Part shown: positions 44,470 to 53,036 of the stretch, in pieces
Position numbering within the stretch: the first letter of the stretch is position 1
Layout: each line of letters opens with the position of its first letter
Source: an uncultured Marvinbryantia sp.
GTDB taxonomy: Bacteria; Bacillota; Clostridia; Lachnospirales; Lachnospiraceae
Length of the DNA: 62,703 nt
Assembly: GCA_934394985.1 (NCBI GenBank)
Contig: CAKRRF010000013.1
Location: 1 to 62,703 of the forward strand
Direction: 5' to 3'
Position numbers and translations under genes: made by a program
The notes under the pieces: model-generated
Told to the model about the DNA's origin: nothing
The model's input: the letters and a program-made list of their open reading frames with translations, nothing else
Databases searched by the model: none

Positions 44470-46395
44470 ATGATACTTTCATGTAACCATATAAACAAAG
44501 CATTTGGGGCCAAAACTATATTAAAAGATGTTTCTTTCCATGTGGAAGAACGGGAAAAAACGGCGATTGTCGGTATGAACGGTGCAGGAAAATCCACCCT
44601 TTTGAAAATCATTATGAACCAGCTTCCATCCGACAGCGGCGAGGTCACGCTTTCCAGGGGGGCATCTATCGGTTATCTTGCCCAGCATGAGGCAGTATCC
44701 AGCGAGCATACCATTTACGAGGAGCTTCTGGAGGTCAAAAAGGATATTATTGAAATGGAGGAAAAGATCCGCTCTCTGGAGCTGGATATGAAGCATCAGG
44801 AGGGTGAAACACTTACCGCTACTCTGGAGCTTTATCACCGTCTGAATACAGAATTTGAAAATCGTAACGGCTATGCGTATAAAAGTGAGCTCATCGGTGT
44901 TTTAAAAGGTCTTGGTTTTGAAGAGAGTGAATTTGACAAATCCGTATCCACACTTTCCGGTGGTCAGAAAACTCGTGTAGCGCTCGGTAAACTGCTTCTC
45001 GCCAAACCGGATATCATCCTGCTGGATGAACCCACAAACCACCTGGATATGAATTCCATCGCCTGGCTGGAGACCTATCTTCTCAATTATCCGGGTGCTG
45101 TTATTATCGTAGCACATGACCGCTATTTTCTGAATAAAGTGGTCACAAAGGTCGTAGAGCTGGACAATGGTCATGCTACGGTATTTCTTGGCAATTATTC
45201 GGATTATGCTGCCAAAAAAGCCATGCTGCGAGATGCTCAGCTAAAAGCATGGATGAATCAGCAGCAGGAAATAAAGCATCAGGAACAGGTCATCGCAAAA
45301 CTGAAGTCTTTTAACAGGGAAAAAAGCATCAAACGTGCAGAAAGCCGTGAAAAAATGCTGGATAAGATTGACCGCCTGGACAAGCCGACTGAACTGAATT
45401 CAGAGATACATCTTCAGCTTCATCCCCGGGTGGAAAGCGGTGAAGATGTGCTGAAAGTCGAACATCTGTCAAAAGCCTTTGATCATCATCAGCTGTTTTC
45501 CGATCTTACTTTCTCCATAAAACGAGGTGAAAAAGTAGCCATTATCGGAAATAACGGTACAGGAAAAACCACGATTCTGAAAATCATCAATTCTGTCATT
45601 GAGGCAGATGCAGGATCTTTCACGCTGGGAAGTAAAGTACATATCGGATATTATGATCAGGAGCATCATGTTCTCCATATGGAAAAGACATTGTTTGAAG
45701 AAATCTCAGATGATTATCCGACTCTGACGAATACAGAGATCCGTAATACACTGGCAGCCTTCCTGTTTACCGGAGATGATGTATTCAAACAGATCAAAGA
45801 TTTAAGCGGCGGTGAACGGGGACGTGTTTCTCTGGCCAAGCTTATGCTTTCAGAAGCTAATTTCCTGATCCTGGACGAACCGACCAACCATCTGGATATT
45901 GTTTCCAAAGAGATTCTGGAACATGCTCTGAACCAATATACCGGAACCGTACTGTATGTATCTCATGACCGTTATTTTATCAATCAGACCGCAGGCAGAA
46001 TCCTGGATCTGACCGGAAATACACTGGTAAACTATATCGGAAATTATGATTATTATCTGGAAAAACGGAACGAACTGACCAGAATCTATGCCCCGGATGC
46101 GGCGGCTGCTTTTGACAGACAGACATCAGTAACAGACACACAGATCTCCCGTGGAAAAAATGACTGGCAGAAACAGAAAGAAGAACAGGCCAGAGAACGA
46201 AAACGTCAGAATGATCTGAAAAAGACAGAGAATCAGATTCAGAAACTGGAAAACCGTAATCAGGAAATTGATGATCTGATGTGCCTAGAATCTGTCTATA
46301 CCGACGTGGCAAAATGTATGGAACTGAATCAGGAAAAGACTGAAAACACGAATAAACTGGAAGAATTATACGAACTCTGGGAAACTTTGATGTAA
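44470..46395 (+). CDS. ABC-F family ATP-binding protein (YdiF/Uup type)
   Basis: ABC-F proteins bind ribosomes and act in translation or antibiotic protection; they have no membrane domain. This 641-residue protein has two nucleotide-binding domains: Walker A GMNGAGKSTLLK (about residue 36) with LSGGQKTRVALGKLLL, and Walker A GNNGTGKTTILK (about 360) with LSGGERGRVSLAKLML. A helical linker (about 245-315, RAESREKMLDKIDRLDKPTE) sits between them, and a charged coiled-coil C-terminus (about 550-630) follows. It is the only plus-strand gene here. Nothing shows whether it confers drug resistance. Confidence 0.93.
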   Translation: MILSCNHINKAFGAKTILKDVSFHVEEREKTAIVGMNGAGKSTLLKIIMNQLPSDSGEVTLSRGASIGYLAQHEAVSSEHTIYEELLEVKKDIIEMEEKIRSLELDMKHQEGETLTATLELYHRLNTEFENRNGYAYKSELIGVLKGLGFEESEFDKSVSTLSGGQKTRVALGKLLLAKPDIILLDEPTNHLDMNSIAWLETYLLNYPGAVIIVAHDRYFLNKVVTKVVELDNGHATVFLGNYSDYAAKKAMLRDAQLKAWMNQQQEIKHQEQVIAKLKSFNREKSIKRAESREKMLDKIDRLDKPTELNSEIHLQLHPRVESGEDVLKVEHLSKAFDHHQLFSDLTFSIKRGEKVAIIGNNGTGKTTILKIINSVIEADAGSFTLGSKVHIGYYDQEHHVLHMEKTLFEEISDDYPTLTNTEIRNTLAAFLFTGDDVFKQIKDLSGGERGRVSLAKLMLSEANFLILDEPTNHLDIVSKEILEHALNQYTGTVLYVSHDRYFINQTAGRILDLTGNTLVNYIGNYDYYLEKRNELTRIYAPDAAAAFDRQTSVTDTQISRGKNDWQKQKEEQARERKRQNDLKKTENQIQKLENRNQEIDDLMCLESVYTDVAKCMELNQEKTENTNKLEELYELWETLM

Positions 46396-46402
46396 TATAA
46401 AA

Positions 46403-46444
46403 ATGCAGCGATTATGATGAGAAATCATTTCATAATCGCTGCAT
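46403..46444. terminator. Intrinsic terminator between the ABC-F gene and icd (convergent)
   Basis: A perfect 15-bp stem (left arm ATGCAGCGATTATGA) with a 12-base loop is followed by TTTTT on the minus strand, 18 bases past the icd stop. On the plus strand the T-tract is poor, so it mainly serves icd but may also stop the ABC-F transcript. Confidence 0.88.
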
Positions 46445-46462
46445 GTTCTGTGTTCGAAATCA

Positions 46463-47668
46463 TTACTGCTCTTCTAATTTTTTTCGAATTGCCAGGATAA
46501 ACTCTTTGCTATTCAGTACAGTCGGATGTTCCAGTGTCGTGATCAGCGCAAGATCCTTGGTCATCTTTCCACTCTCAATTGTTTCGATTGTTGCTTTTTC
46601 CAGCCTGTCTGCAAATGCCATAAGCTCTGGAAGCTGATCCAGTTCTCCTCTTTTTCTTAATGCTCCGCTCCATGCAAAGATAGTAGCTACTGAGTTGGTA
46701 GAGGTTTCTTCACCTTTCAAGTGCTTATAGTAGTGTCTCTGTACGGTACCGTGTGCTGCCTCATATTCAAAATTGCCTTCCGGAGAAACCAGTACGGACG
46801 TCATCATGGCAAGGGATCCAAATGCAGAAGAAATCATATCGCTCATGACATCGCCGTCATAATTTTTGCAGGCCCAGATATAGCCGCCTTCCGACTTCAT
46901 GACACGGGCAACCGCATCATCAATCAGTGTATAAAAATATGTAATACCGGCTTTTTCAAATCGTTCTGCATAATCTTTTTCATAGATTTCCTGCATAATG
47001 TCTTTAAAAGTATGATCATATTTCTTGGAAATCGTGTCTTTGGTTGCAAACCAGAGATCCTGTCTGGTATCCAGTGCATAAGTAAAGCAGCTGTGCGCAT
47101 AGCTTTCAATGGATTGATTCAGATTATGCATACCCTGAAGAACACCAGCGCCCTTAAACTCATGAATCGTTTCTTTCTGAACTACCCCGTCTTCTCCGGT
47201 AAATACCAGTTCTGCCTTTCCAGGTCCAGATACTTTCATTTCTACAGCCTTATAAACGTCTCCATACGCATGTCTGGCAATCGTAATTGGCTTTTTCCAG
47301 GTACGTACATTCGGCTCAATTCCCTTTACAACAATCGGAGTACGGAAAACGGTACCATCCAGAATCGCACGAATTGTTCCGTTAGGGCTTTTCCACATCT
47401 CTTTTAAATGATATTCGTCCATGCGGGCAGCATTTGGCGTAATGGTAGCACATTTTACTGCTACTCCATATTTTTTCGTTGCTATGGCACTGTCTGTAGT
47501 AACCTGATCATTTGTGGCATCTCTGTGCTCCAGACCAAGGTCATAATATTCTGTTTTCAGATCAATAAACGGAAGCAGAAGTTCATCCTTAATCATTTTC
47601 CAGAGAATTCTGGTCATTTCATCTCCGTCCATCTCCACCAGAGGTGTTTTCATTGTGATTTTTTCCAT
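46463..47668 (-). CDS. icd: NADP-dependent isocitrate dehydrogenase
   Basis: IDH oxidises isocitrate to 2-oxoglutarate with release of CO2 and NADPH. The 401-residue protein resembles the eukaryote-like homodimeric NADP type, with [19 protein letters not shown] at the start, [16 protein letters not shown] and YENYDGDV-like [12 protein letters not shown] for metal binding, and [17 protein letters not shown] for NADP. It is the third gene of an operon with Re-citrate synthase and a GntR regulator, so it probably supplies glutamate carbon rather than a full Krebs cycle. Aconitase is not in the window. Confidence 0.95.
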   Translation of the reverse strand: MEKITMKTPLVEMDGDEMTRILWKMIKDELLLPFIDLKTEYYDLGLEHRDATNDQVTTDSAIATKKYGVAVKCATITPNAARMDEYHLKEMWKSPNGTIRAILDGTVFRTPIVVKGIEPNVRTWKKPITIARHAYGDVYKAVEMKVSGPGKAELVFTGEDGVVQKETIHEFKGAGVLQGMHNLNQSIESYAHSCFTYALDTRQDLWFATKDTISKKYDHTFKDIMQEIYEKDYAERFEKAGITYFYTLIDDAVARVMKSEGGYIWACKNYDGDVMSDMISSAFGSLAMMTSVLVSPEGNFEYEAAHGTVQRHYYKHLKGEETSTNSVATIFAWSGALRKRGELDQLPELMAFADRLEKATIETIESGKMTKDLALITTLEHPTVLNSKEFILAIRKKLEEQ

Positions 47669-47686
47669 CGTTCGGTCCTCAACTTT

Positions 47687-48337
47687 CTACGTTTCATGTT
47701 CCAGTCTGATATTTTCAATAGCATTTAAAATGTGTCTGGTTGCCAGCTCATCTGCCTTTTTTGCGTCTTTTTCTTTAATAGCCATCAGAATCGCTTCATG
47801 TTCATGAGTAGATTTTTTTGCCCGTTCCTGACGCTTTAAGGAACGCAGTCTGGCTTTCTGCACATACTGGTGGTAATCCTTGAGCTGATGCTCCAGCATT
47901 TTACTTCCGCAGGATTCAAACAATACTTCATGAAACTGGCTGTCCATTTTCAGTAAATGCTCCATATCCTTTTTTTCTTCATAAAACCTGGAAAGCAAAA
48001 TAATCTCATCCAGCTTATCCAGTTGTTCCTGCGTAATCGAAGATACTGCCATTTCTGCACAGAGTCCCTCCAGTCGTGCACGGATGCGGAAAATATCTTC
48101 CACATCTTTATATGTGATCCCTTTTACGTAGGCGCCACGGTTGGGGTAAATGTCCACCAGTCCTTCCTGCTCCAGCTGACGCAGTGCCTCTCTTACGGGG
48201 GTACGACTGACCCCCAGTTTTTTAGCCAGCGCAATTTCTCTTAATTCGGCACCATTTTCAATTTCACCGGCGAGAATGCTGTTTTTCAGCTGTTGAAACA
48301 CTTTCCCGCCTAAAGAATAATGATCTTCCATATCCAA
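47687..48337 (-). CDS. GntR family transcriptional regulator, FCD (FadR-like) subfamily
   Basis: The 216-residue protein has an N-terminal winged helix (KKLGVSRTPVREALRQLEQE and the wing YPNRGAYV) and an all-helical FCD ligand domain. That domain has the metal-binding pattern of an aspartate and histidines, MDSQFHEVLF and HEHEAILMAI. It lies between Re-citrate synthase and icd, 6 and 18 bases away, so it very likely controls this operon in response to an organic acid. A large palindrome at 49763-49798 is the candidate operator. The ligand is unknown. Confidence 0.92.
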   Translation of the reverse strand: MDMEDHYSLGGKVFQQLKNSILAGEIENGAELREIALAKKLGVSRTPVREALRQLEQEGLVDIYPNRGAYVKGITYKDVEDIFRIRARLEGLCAEMAVSSITQEQLDKLDEIILLSRFYEEKKDMEHLLKMDSQFHEVLFESCGSKMLEHQLKDYHQYVQKARLRSLKRQERAKKSTHEHEAILMAIKEKDAKKADELATRHILNAIENIRLEHET

Positions 48338-48343
48338 CTCCTG

Positions 48344-49735
48344 TTATACAAGGTCATAGTTTAATTTGGAACAGCAGTCTGCGATCACTTCAGTCAGTTC
48401 GTCATCCGTTATGACTGTTACACGTCCTTCATCATATTCATGATCTACCCATGTCTTAACCATTTTAACCAGTTCGCATTCTTTGTTCAGCTTTTTCTCA
48501 TCCGGCAGACGGTAATAGGTATTGATCCAGTGAGCAATCCCTGCCAGTCCGGATGTATTGGATACTGATACCAGAACCGGTCTGTTCAGGAATTTTTCTG
48601 TATCAAAAATATTATAAATTTCTTCATTCTTCAGAAGTCCGTCTGCATGAATACCGGCACGAGTCACATTAAAATTCTTACCTACAAATGGTGTTCTGGA
48701 AGGAACCGTATAGCCGATCTCTTTTTCATAGTACTCTTTTAACTCAGTAATAACTGTGGTATCCATGCCATCGAGCGTACCTCTTAACTGGGCATATTCA
48801 AATACCATTGCCTCCAGCGGTGTATTACCGGTACGTTCTCCGATACCAAACAGAGAACAGTTGACCCCAGATGCTCCATAGAGCCATGCTGTGGTAGAAT
48901 TGCTGACAGCTTTATAAAAATCATTGTGTCCATGCCATTCAATCATTTCACTTGGTACACCTGCATGTGTCATAATACCATAGATGATACCCTGTACAGA
49001 ACGCGGAATCACTGCACCAGGATAGTTTACACCATATCCCATGGTATCACAACAGCGTACTTTTACCGGAATCTTATATTCTTCTGAAAGCTTCATCAAC
49101 TCCAGACAGAATGGAATCACATAACCATAAATATCCGCTCTGGTAATATCTTCCAGATGGCATCTTGGACTGATACCCATATCCAGACAGTCTCTTACAA
49201 TACTCAGATAATGGAACATTGCCTGAAAACGTGACATCTTCATTTTATAAAAAATATGATAATCTGAACAGCTGACCAGAATACCCGTTTCCTTCAGCCC
49301 CATGTCTTTTACCAGTTGAAAGTCCTTTTTGCTGGCACGAATCCAACTGGTCACCTGCGGAAATTCATATCCCATTTCCAGACACTTCTCAACCGCATCT
49401 CGGTCTTTTTTACTGTAAAGGAAAAATTCACAGGCACGGATTTTTCCTTTAGGGCCGCCCAGCTTATGGAAATAATCATATATTCTTACGATCTGATCGG
49501 TAGTATAAGGTTCTCTGGACTGCTGACCATCACGAAATGTAGTATCTGTGATCCAGATATCATCTGGCATATGGTGCGGTACTACTCGGTCATTGAATGC
49601 AATCTTCGGCACTTCATCGTAAGGGAAAAGGTTACGGAATACGTTTGGTGACTGTACGTCAACCAGTGGATACATGTGTTCTTCCAATTCCAGTAAATTG
49701 GTCTTTTCATTCATTTTGACTTTTCTGTTTTCCAT
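48344..49735 (-). CDS. Re-citrate synthase (DRE-TIM family)
   Basis: Re-citrate synthase condenses oxaloacetate and acetyl-CoA with stereochemistry opposite to ordinary citrate synthase and belongs to the isopropylmalate/homocitrate synthase family. The 463-residue protein has the DRE-TIM motif ITDTTFRDGQQSR, the metal-binding WHGHNDFYKAVSN, and FGIGERTGNTPLEAMVFEY. Homocitrate or isopropylmalate synthase is the alternative. Direct linkage to icd and resemblance to the clostridial enzyme favour Re-citrate synthase. GAGGAG precedes the ATG. The promoter and operator lie immediately upstream. Confidence 0.87.
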   Translation of the reverse strand: MENRKVKMNEKTNLLELEEHMYPLVDVQSPNVFRNLFPYDEVPKIAFNDRVVPHHMPDDIWITDTTFRDGQQSREPYTTDQIVRIYDYFHKLGGPKGKIRACEFFLYSKKDRDAVEKCLEMGYEFPQVTSWIRASKKDFQLVKDMGLKETGILVSCSDYHIFYKMKMSRFQAMFHYLSIVRDCLDMGISPRCHLEDITRADIYGYVIPFCLELMKLSEEYKIPVKVRCCDTMGYGVNYPGAVIPRSVQGIIYGIMTHAGVPSEMIEWHGHNDFYKAVSNSTTAWLYGASGVNCSLFGIGERTGNTPLEAMVFEYAQLRGTLDGMDTTVITELKEYYEKEIGYTVPSRTPFVGKNFNVTRAGIHADGLLKNEEIYNIFDTEKFLNRPVLVSVSNTSGLAGIAHWINTYYRLPDEKKLNKECELVKMVKTWVDHEYDEGRVTVITDDELTEVIADCCSKLNYDLV

Positions 49736-49762
49736 GATTACTCCTCATTTCTTTATTTTCCT

Positions 49763-49798
49763 AAGTTTTGTATAATTGTATACAATTATACAAAACTT
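49763..49798. promoter_or_regulatory. Perfect 36-bp palindromic operator
   Basis: The half-site AAGTTTTGTATAATTGTA is followed directly by its exact reverse complement. It contains repeated TTGTATA half-sites and the core ATTGTATACAAT, the style of GntR/FCD operators. It covers the spacer and -10 box of the Re-citrate synthase promoter. Confidence 0.85.
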
Positions 49799-49803
49799 GT
49801 CAA
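49775..49803 (-). promoter_or_regulatory. Sigma-A promoter of the Re-citrate synthase-gntR-icd operon
   Basis: TTGACA (49798-49803) and TACAAT (49775-49780) are separated by 17 bp. The palindromic operator overlaps it almost completely, so regulator binding should block RNA polymerase. Confidence 0.82.
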
Positions 49804-49812
49804 GTATAAAAA

Positions 49813-49838
49813 ATCAGGACTGTTTGCACAGCCCTGAT
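49813..49838 (-). terminator. Intrinsic terminator of adhE
   Basis: An 11-bp stem (one G-T pair) with a GCAA tetraloop is followed by TTTTTT on the minus strand, 12 bases past the adhE stop. Confidence 0.93.
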
Positions 49839-49849
49839 AAAAGAAACAT

Positions 49850-52456
49850 TTATTTTCCGTAGTATGACTTTAGATATAATTCTTTGATTTCAGAAATTAA
49901 CGGATATCTTGGGTTCGCACCGGTACACTGGTCATTGAATGCCTGTTCGGACATCTCATCCAGCGTATCCAGAAAATGCTTTTCATCGATATGATAATCT
50001 TTAATGTTTGGCTTGATTTCGATCGTTCGCATCAGTTCATCCAGTTTTGCAAGAAGCTTTTCGAATACTTCCTGATCATTCTTTCCGGACAGTCCTACAT
50101 ATCTTCCGATTTCTGCATAGCGCTGAAGAGTATGTGGATACTGATACTGTGGAAATGTGCCCATCTTTGTCGGAACTTCTGCACTGTTATAGCGCATTAC
50201 ATTTAACAACACCAGTGCATTGGCAATTCCGTGTGGCAAATGATGGAATGCACCAAGTTTATGAGCCATGGAATGATTCAGACCAAGGAATGCATTTGCA
50301 AAAGCCATACCTGCCATACAGGATGCATTTGCCATATGATCTCTCGCTTCCACATCATTGCCATCTTGATAAGCTCGAGGCAGGTAGTCAAATACCAGTT
50401 TAATCGCACGTAAGGCAAGACTGTCGGTATAATCTGAAGCCATCACAGATACATAAGCTTCTATTGCATGCGTCATAACATCAATACCGGATGCACAAGT
50501 CAGTCCCTTTGGTGCACTCATCATATTGTCGGTATCTACGATCGACATATTCGGCATTAATTCATAATCTGCCAGTGGCCATTTGATTCCTGTCTCACGA
50601 TCAGTAATAATTGCGAACGGTGTCACTTCTGATCCGGTACCGGAGGAAGTCGGAATTGCTATGAAATATGCTTTTTTCCCCATTTTCGGATAAGTATATA
50701 CTCTCTTACGAATATCCATAAAGTCCATCGACATTTCAGAGAAATCTGCATCCGGATTTTCATATAATACCCACATGATCTTTCCGGCATCCATGGCAGA
50801 ACCACCACCCATTGCAATGATACAGTCAGGTTCGAATGCTCTCATAGCTGCTGCACCAGCCCTTGCACTTGCCAGGGAAGGATCCGGTTCTACATCAGAG
50901 AAACAGGTATGTACGATACCCATCTGATCCAGTTTATCTTCTATCTTCTTTGTAAAACCATTTTTATACAGGAAAGAATCCGTCACAATAAAGCATCTTT
51001 TCTTGCCCATGACATGTTTCAGTTCATCCAGGGCAACCGGCGTACAGCCCTTCTTAAAGTATACTTTCTCCGGTGTGCGCATCCAAAGCATATTTTCTCT
51101 CCTTTCTGCAACGGTTTTGATATTAATTAGATGTTTTACACCTACGTTTTCAGAAACAGAGTTGCCACCCCAGCTTCCGCATCCCAATGTAAGAGATGGT
51201 ACCAGCTTGAAGTTATAAAGATCTCCAATGCCTCCCTGAGAGGATGGCGTATTGATCAGAATACGGCAGGTCTTCATCGTGGCAGCATGTTTTGCCATTT
51301 TTTCTTTTTCATTGATATTAATATACAGGGAAGAAGTATGTCCATATCCGCCATCTGCAACAAGCTGTGCCGCTTTTTGTAAAGCCTCGTCAAAATTCTT
51401 CGCCTTATACATGGCAAGCACAGGTGAAAGCTTTTCATGGGCAAATGGTTCACTGATATCAACAGAGTCTACTTCACCGATCAGAATCTTTGTATCTTCT
51501 GGCACATCTACTCCTGCCATTTTTGCAATGGCAGCTGCCTTCTGTCCGACAATTTTGGCATTTAATGCACCATTTATCAAAATAGTTGCTCTAACCTTGT
51601 CTAATTCATCTTTTTTGAGGAAATAACATCCACGATATTTGAATTCATCTTTTACTGCTTTGTAAATACTTTCCAGAACAGTAACTGACTGTTCTGATGC
51701 GCAAATCATACCGTTATCAAAAGTCTTTGAATGAATAATGGAGTTTACCGCCAGCTTTACATCTGCCGTATCATCTATAATAACAGGAGTATTACCAGGA
51801 CCTACACCAAGAGCAGGTTTGCCTGACGAATATGCAGCTTTTACCATTCCAGGTCCACCGGTTGCTAAAATACAGTCTGCATCCTGCATGACTTTATTTG
51901 TAAGCTCCAGAGATGGCACATCAATACATTTTATAATGCCCTTTGGTGCTCCGGCATCTACTGCCGCATCTAATACGATCTTTGCCGCTGCTGCAGTACA
52001 ATCCTTGGCTCTTGGATGTGGACTGATAATAATAGCATTTCTGGTCTTCAGACATATCAGCGTTTTAAAGATCGCAGTGGAAGTCGGATTTGTTGTAGGA
52101 ATTACCGCTGCAATCACACCAAGAGGTTCTGCAATCTTCTTAATTCCAAAAACAGGATCTTCTTCTATTACACCACATGTCTTTGTGTTCTTGTATGCAT
52201 TATATACATACTCAGCTGCATAATGATTCTTAATGACTTTGTCTTCCAATACACCCATACCCGTCTCTTCGACAGCCATGCGAGATAACGGAATACGTGC
52301 CTTGTTCGCTGCTGTGGCAGCTGCTTTAAAAATCACATCTACCTGCTCCTGTGTGTAAGAAGCGAAAATTTTCTGTGCTTCACGAAGTTCCTGCATCGCA
52401 AATTCCAGATCCTCCAGAGTTTCAATGATGTTCTTTTTGATTGTTGTATCAGCCAT
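49850..52456 (-). CDS. adhE: Bifunctional acetaldehyde-CoA/alcohol dehydrogenase
   Basis: AdhE reduces acetyl-CoA to acetaldehyde and then ethanol, reoxidising two NADH, and forms spirosomes in other bacteria. The 868-residue protein has an N-terminal aldehyde dehydrogenase domain with the catalytic cysteine in NGMICASEQS. A linker follows, then a C-terminal iron alcohol dehydrogenase with the nucleotide motif AMGGGSAMDAGK and iron ligands in HSMAHKLGAFHHLPHG. It has its own promoter with two Rex-type operators, and a cobalamin riboswitch lies further upstream. A GGAGG ribosome-binding site precedes the ATG. Confidence 0.97.
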   Translation of the reverse strand: MADTTIKKNIIETLEDLEFAMQELREAQKIFASYTQEQVDVIFKAAATAANKARIPLSRMAVEETGMGVLEDKVIKNHYAAEYVYNAYKNTKTCGVIEEDPVFGIKKIAEPLGVIAAVIPTTNPTSTAIFKTLICLKTRNAIIISPHPRAKDCTAAAAKIVLDAAVDAGAPKGIIKCIDVPSLELTNKVMQDADCILATGGPGMVKAAYSSGKPALGVGPGNTPVIIDDTADVKLAVNSIIHSKTFDNGMICASEQSVTVLESIYKAVKDEFKYRGCYFLKKDELDKVRATILINGALNAKIVGQKAAAIAKMAGVDVPEDTKILIGEVDSVDISEPFAHEKLSPVLAMYKAKNFDEALQKAAQLVADGGYGHTSSLYININEKEKMAKHAATMKTCRILINTPSSQGGIGDLYNFKLVPSLTLGCGSWGGNSVSENVGVKHLINIKTVAERRENMLWMRTPEKVYFKKGCTPVALDELKHVMGKKRCFIVTDSFLYKNGFTKKIEDKLDQMGIVHTCFSDVEPDPSLASARAGAAAMRAFEPDCIIAMGGGSAMDAGKIMWVLYENPDADFSEMSMDFMDIRKRVYTYPKMGKKAYFIAIPTSSGTGSEVTPFAIITDRETGIKWPLADYELMPNMSIVDTDNMMSAPKGLTCASGIDVMTHAIEAYVSVMASDYTDSLALRAIKLVFDYLPRAYQDGNDVEARDHMANASCMAGMAFANAFLGLNHSMAHKLGAFHHLPHGIANALVLLNVMRYNSAEVPTKMGTFPQYQYPHTLQRYAEIGRYVGLSGKNDQEVFEKLLAKLDELMRTIEIKPNIKDYHIDEKHFLDTLDEMSEQAFNDQCTGANPRYPLISEIKELYLKSYYGK

Positions 52457-52481
52457 CTGTGTCCTCCTTTTAAATATTTTA

Positions 52482-52499
52482 TTGTTAATACTTTAACTA
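52482..52499. promoter_or_regulatory. Rex-type operator, promoter-downstream site of adhE
   Basis: The plus strand reads TTGTTAATACTTTAACTA, matching the Rex consensus TTGTTAA-N4-TTAACAA at 13 of 14 fixed positions. It lies at the transcription start region. Confidence 0.75.
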
Positions 52500-52505
52500 T
52501 TACCA

Positions 52506-52534
52506 ATTTTATAATATTGTTAAATATTTGTCAA
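52506..52534 (-). promoter_or_regulatory. Sigma-A promoter of adhE
   Basis: TTGACA (52529-52534) and TAAAAT (52506-52511) are separated by 17 bp. It lies downstream of the riboswitch terminator, so adhE can be transcribed independently of the riboswitch. Confidence 0.82.
52517..52534. promoter_or_regulatory. Rex-type operator overlapping the adhE -35 box
   Basis: The plus strand reads TTGTTAAATATTTGTCAA. The left half is perfect and the right half differs from TTAACAA at two positions. It covers the -35 box and much of the spacer. Confidence 0.7.
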
Positions 52535-52611
52535 TGTGCGATTTTCACATATATTTAAAGGAAATTATAGAGATATTAGACAAATTGATAAAAAATAGTC
52601 ATAGAAATAAA

Positions 52612-52644
52612 AATCCCCGGCAGCTGCGGATTCTGCCGGGGATT
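52612..52644 (-). terminator. Intrinsic terminator of the riboswitch transcript
   Basis: A perfect 12-bp stem (AATCCCCGGCAG and complement) with a 9-base loop is followed by TTTATTT on the minus strand, directly extending the TT of the stem to a five-T run. It lies about 205 bases after the aptamer and about 78 bases before the adhE -35 box. Confidence 0.9.
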
Positions 52645-52735
52645 CATGCCGTTCTCTTGTTATGCGGATTAACAAGAATCTCCGGTATGAAGGAGGTATT
52701 TGTGTAATCTCCTACTGAGATTCATCCATTCAATT

Positions 52736-52849
52736 TCAGTGTTTTAAATTGTCTTTAAAACAAAAATGTGCCTGCTCACCCATGCAGTCACGTCTCACAA
52801 ACGATGTCGTTTGGTCGGATGTTTGCGCTGTATCTGGAGCACATCTCAT
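52736..52849 (-). CDS. Possible 37-codon ORF directly after the riboswitch
   Basis: An ATG at the last base of the riboswitch P1 stem opens a 37-residue frame, beginning MRCAPDTAQTSDQTTSF and containing RRDCMGEQAHFCFKDN. No ribosome-binding site lies at usable distance (GGA is 14 bases away, inside the aptamer). Composition is not compelling. It is recorded because its placement is exactly where a riboswitch-controlled gene would begin. Confidence 0.2.
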   Translation of the reverse strand: MRCAPDTAQTSDQTTSFVRRDCMGEQAHFCFKDNLKH

Positions 52850-53013
52850 TTATTAAGCAGGTTTCCTGACTTACAGATCAACGTATGATTCCACCTTCTC
52901 GCACTTTAGGGTTGTGCAATGGTTATTGGAATCTACTCCCTGATTACAGTGACCAGTTCGCTTGGGATTCTCACCCAAATTCCCTTTTCATGATTGCTCA
53001 TGCACTTAATAAA
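52849..53013 (-). promoter_or_regulatory. Cobalamin riboswitch (class I aptamer)
   Basis: A 9-bp closing stem TTTATTAAG (53013-53005) / CTTAATAAA (52857-52849) encloses the conserved elements in order: AAAAGGGAA, GGGTGAGAATCCCAAGCGAAC, the TCACTGTAA segment and the B12 box GTCAGGAAACCTGC. The usual CCCGC before ACTGTAA is not present, so it is a slightly divergent member. It senses an adenosyl- or related cobalamin in known cases. No recognised B12-related gene follows. Confidence 0.92.
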
Positions 53014-53036
53014 GTAATATTCAATTACACAAATAC

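Larger units (their letters stand above)
52612..53030 (-). ncRNA. Putative B12-riboswitch-controlled noncoding RNA (or long adhE leader)
   Basis: From the predicted start near 53030 to the terminator the transcript would be about 420 nt. After the aptamer come several foldable elements: a possible stem GATGT/ACATC (about 52846-52819), GTTTTAAA/TTTAAAAC (52741-52761), GAATCTC/GAGATTC enclosing AGGAG/CTCCT (52676-52723), CTTGTTA/TAACAAG (52656-52676) and the terminator. The last two hairpins share the loop sequence ATCCGCA. No ribosome-binding site plus open frame of normal size is present. This interval accounts for most of the 678-bp gene-free gap between folD and adhE. Function is inferred only. 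Confidence 0.6.

Noticed and set aside
52612..52676. ANTAR-type antitermination target
   Set aside because: The paired hairpins recall the motif, but the loops are 7 and 9 bases with G not at position 4, and no ANTAR regulator is in the window.
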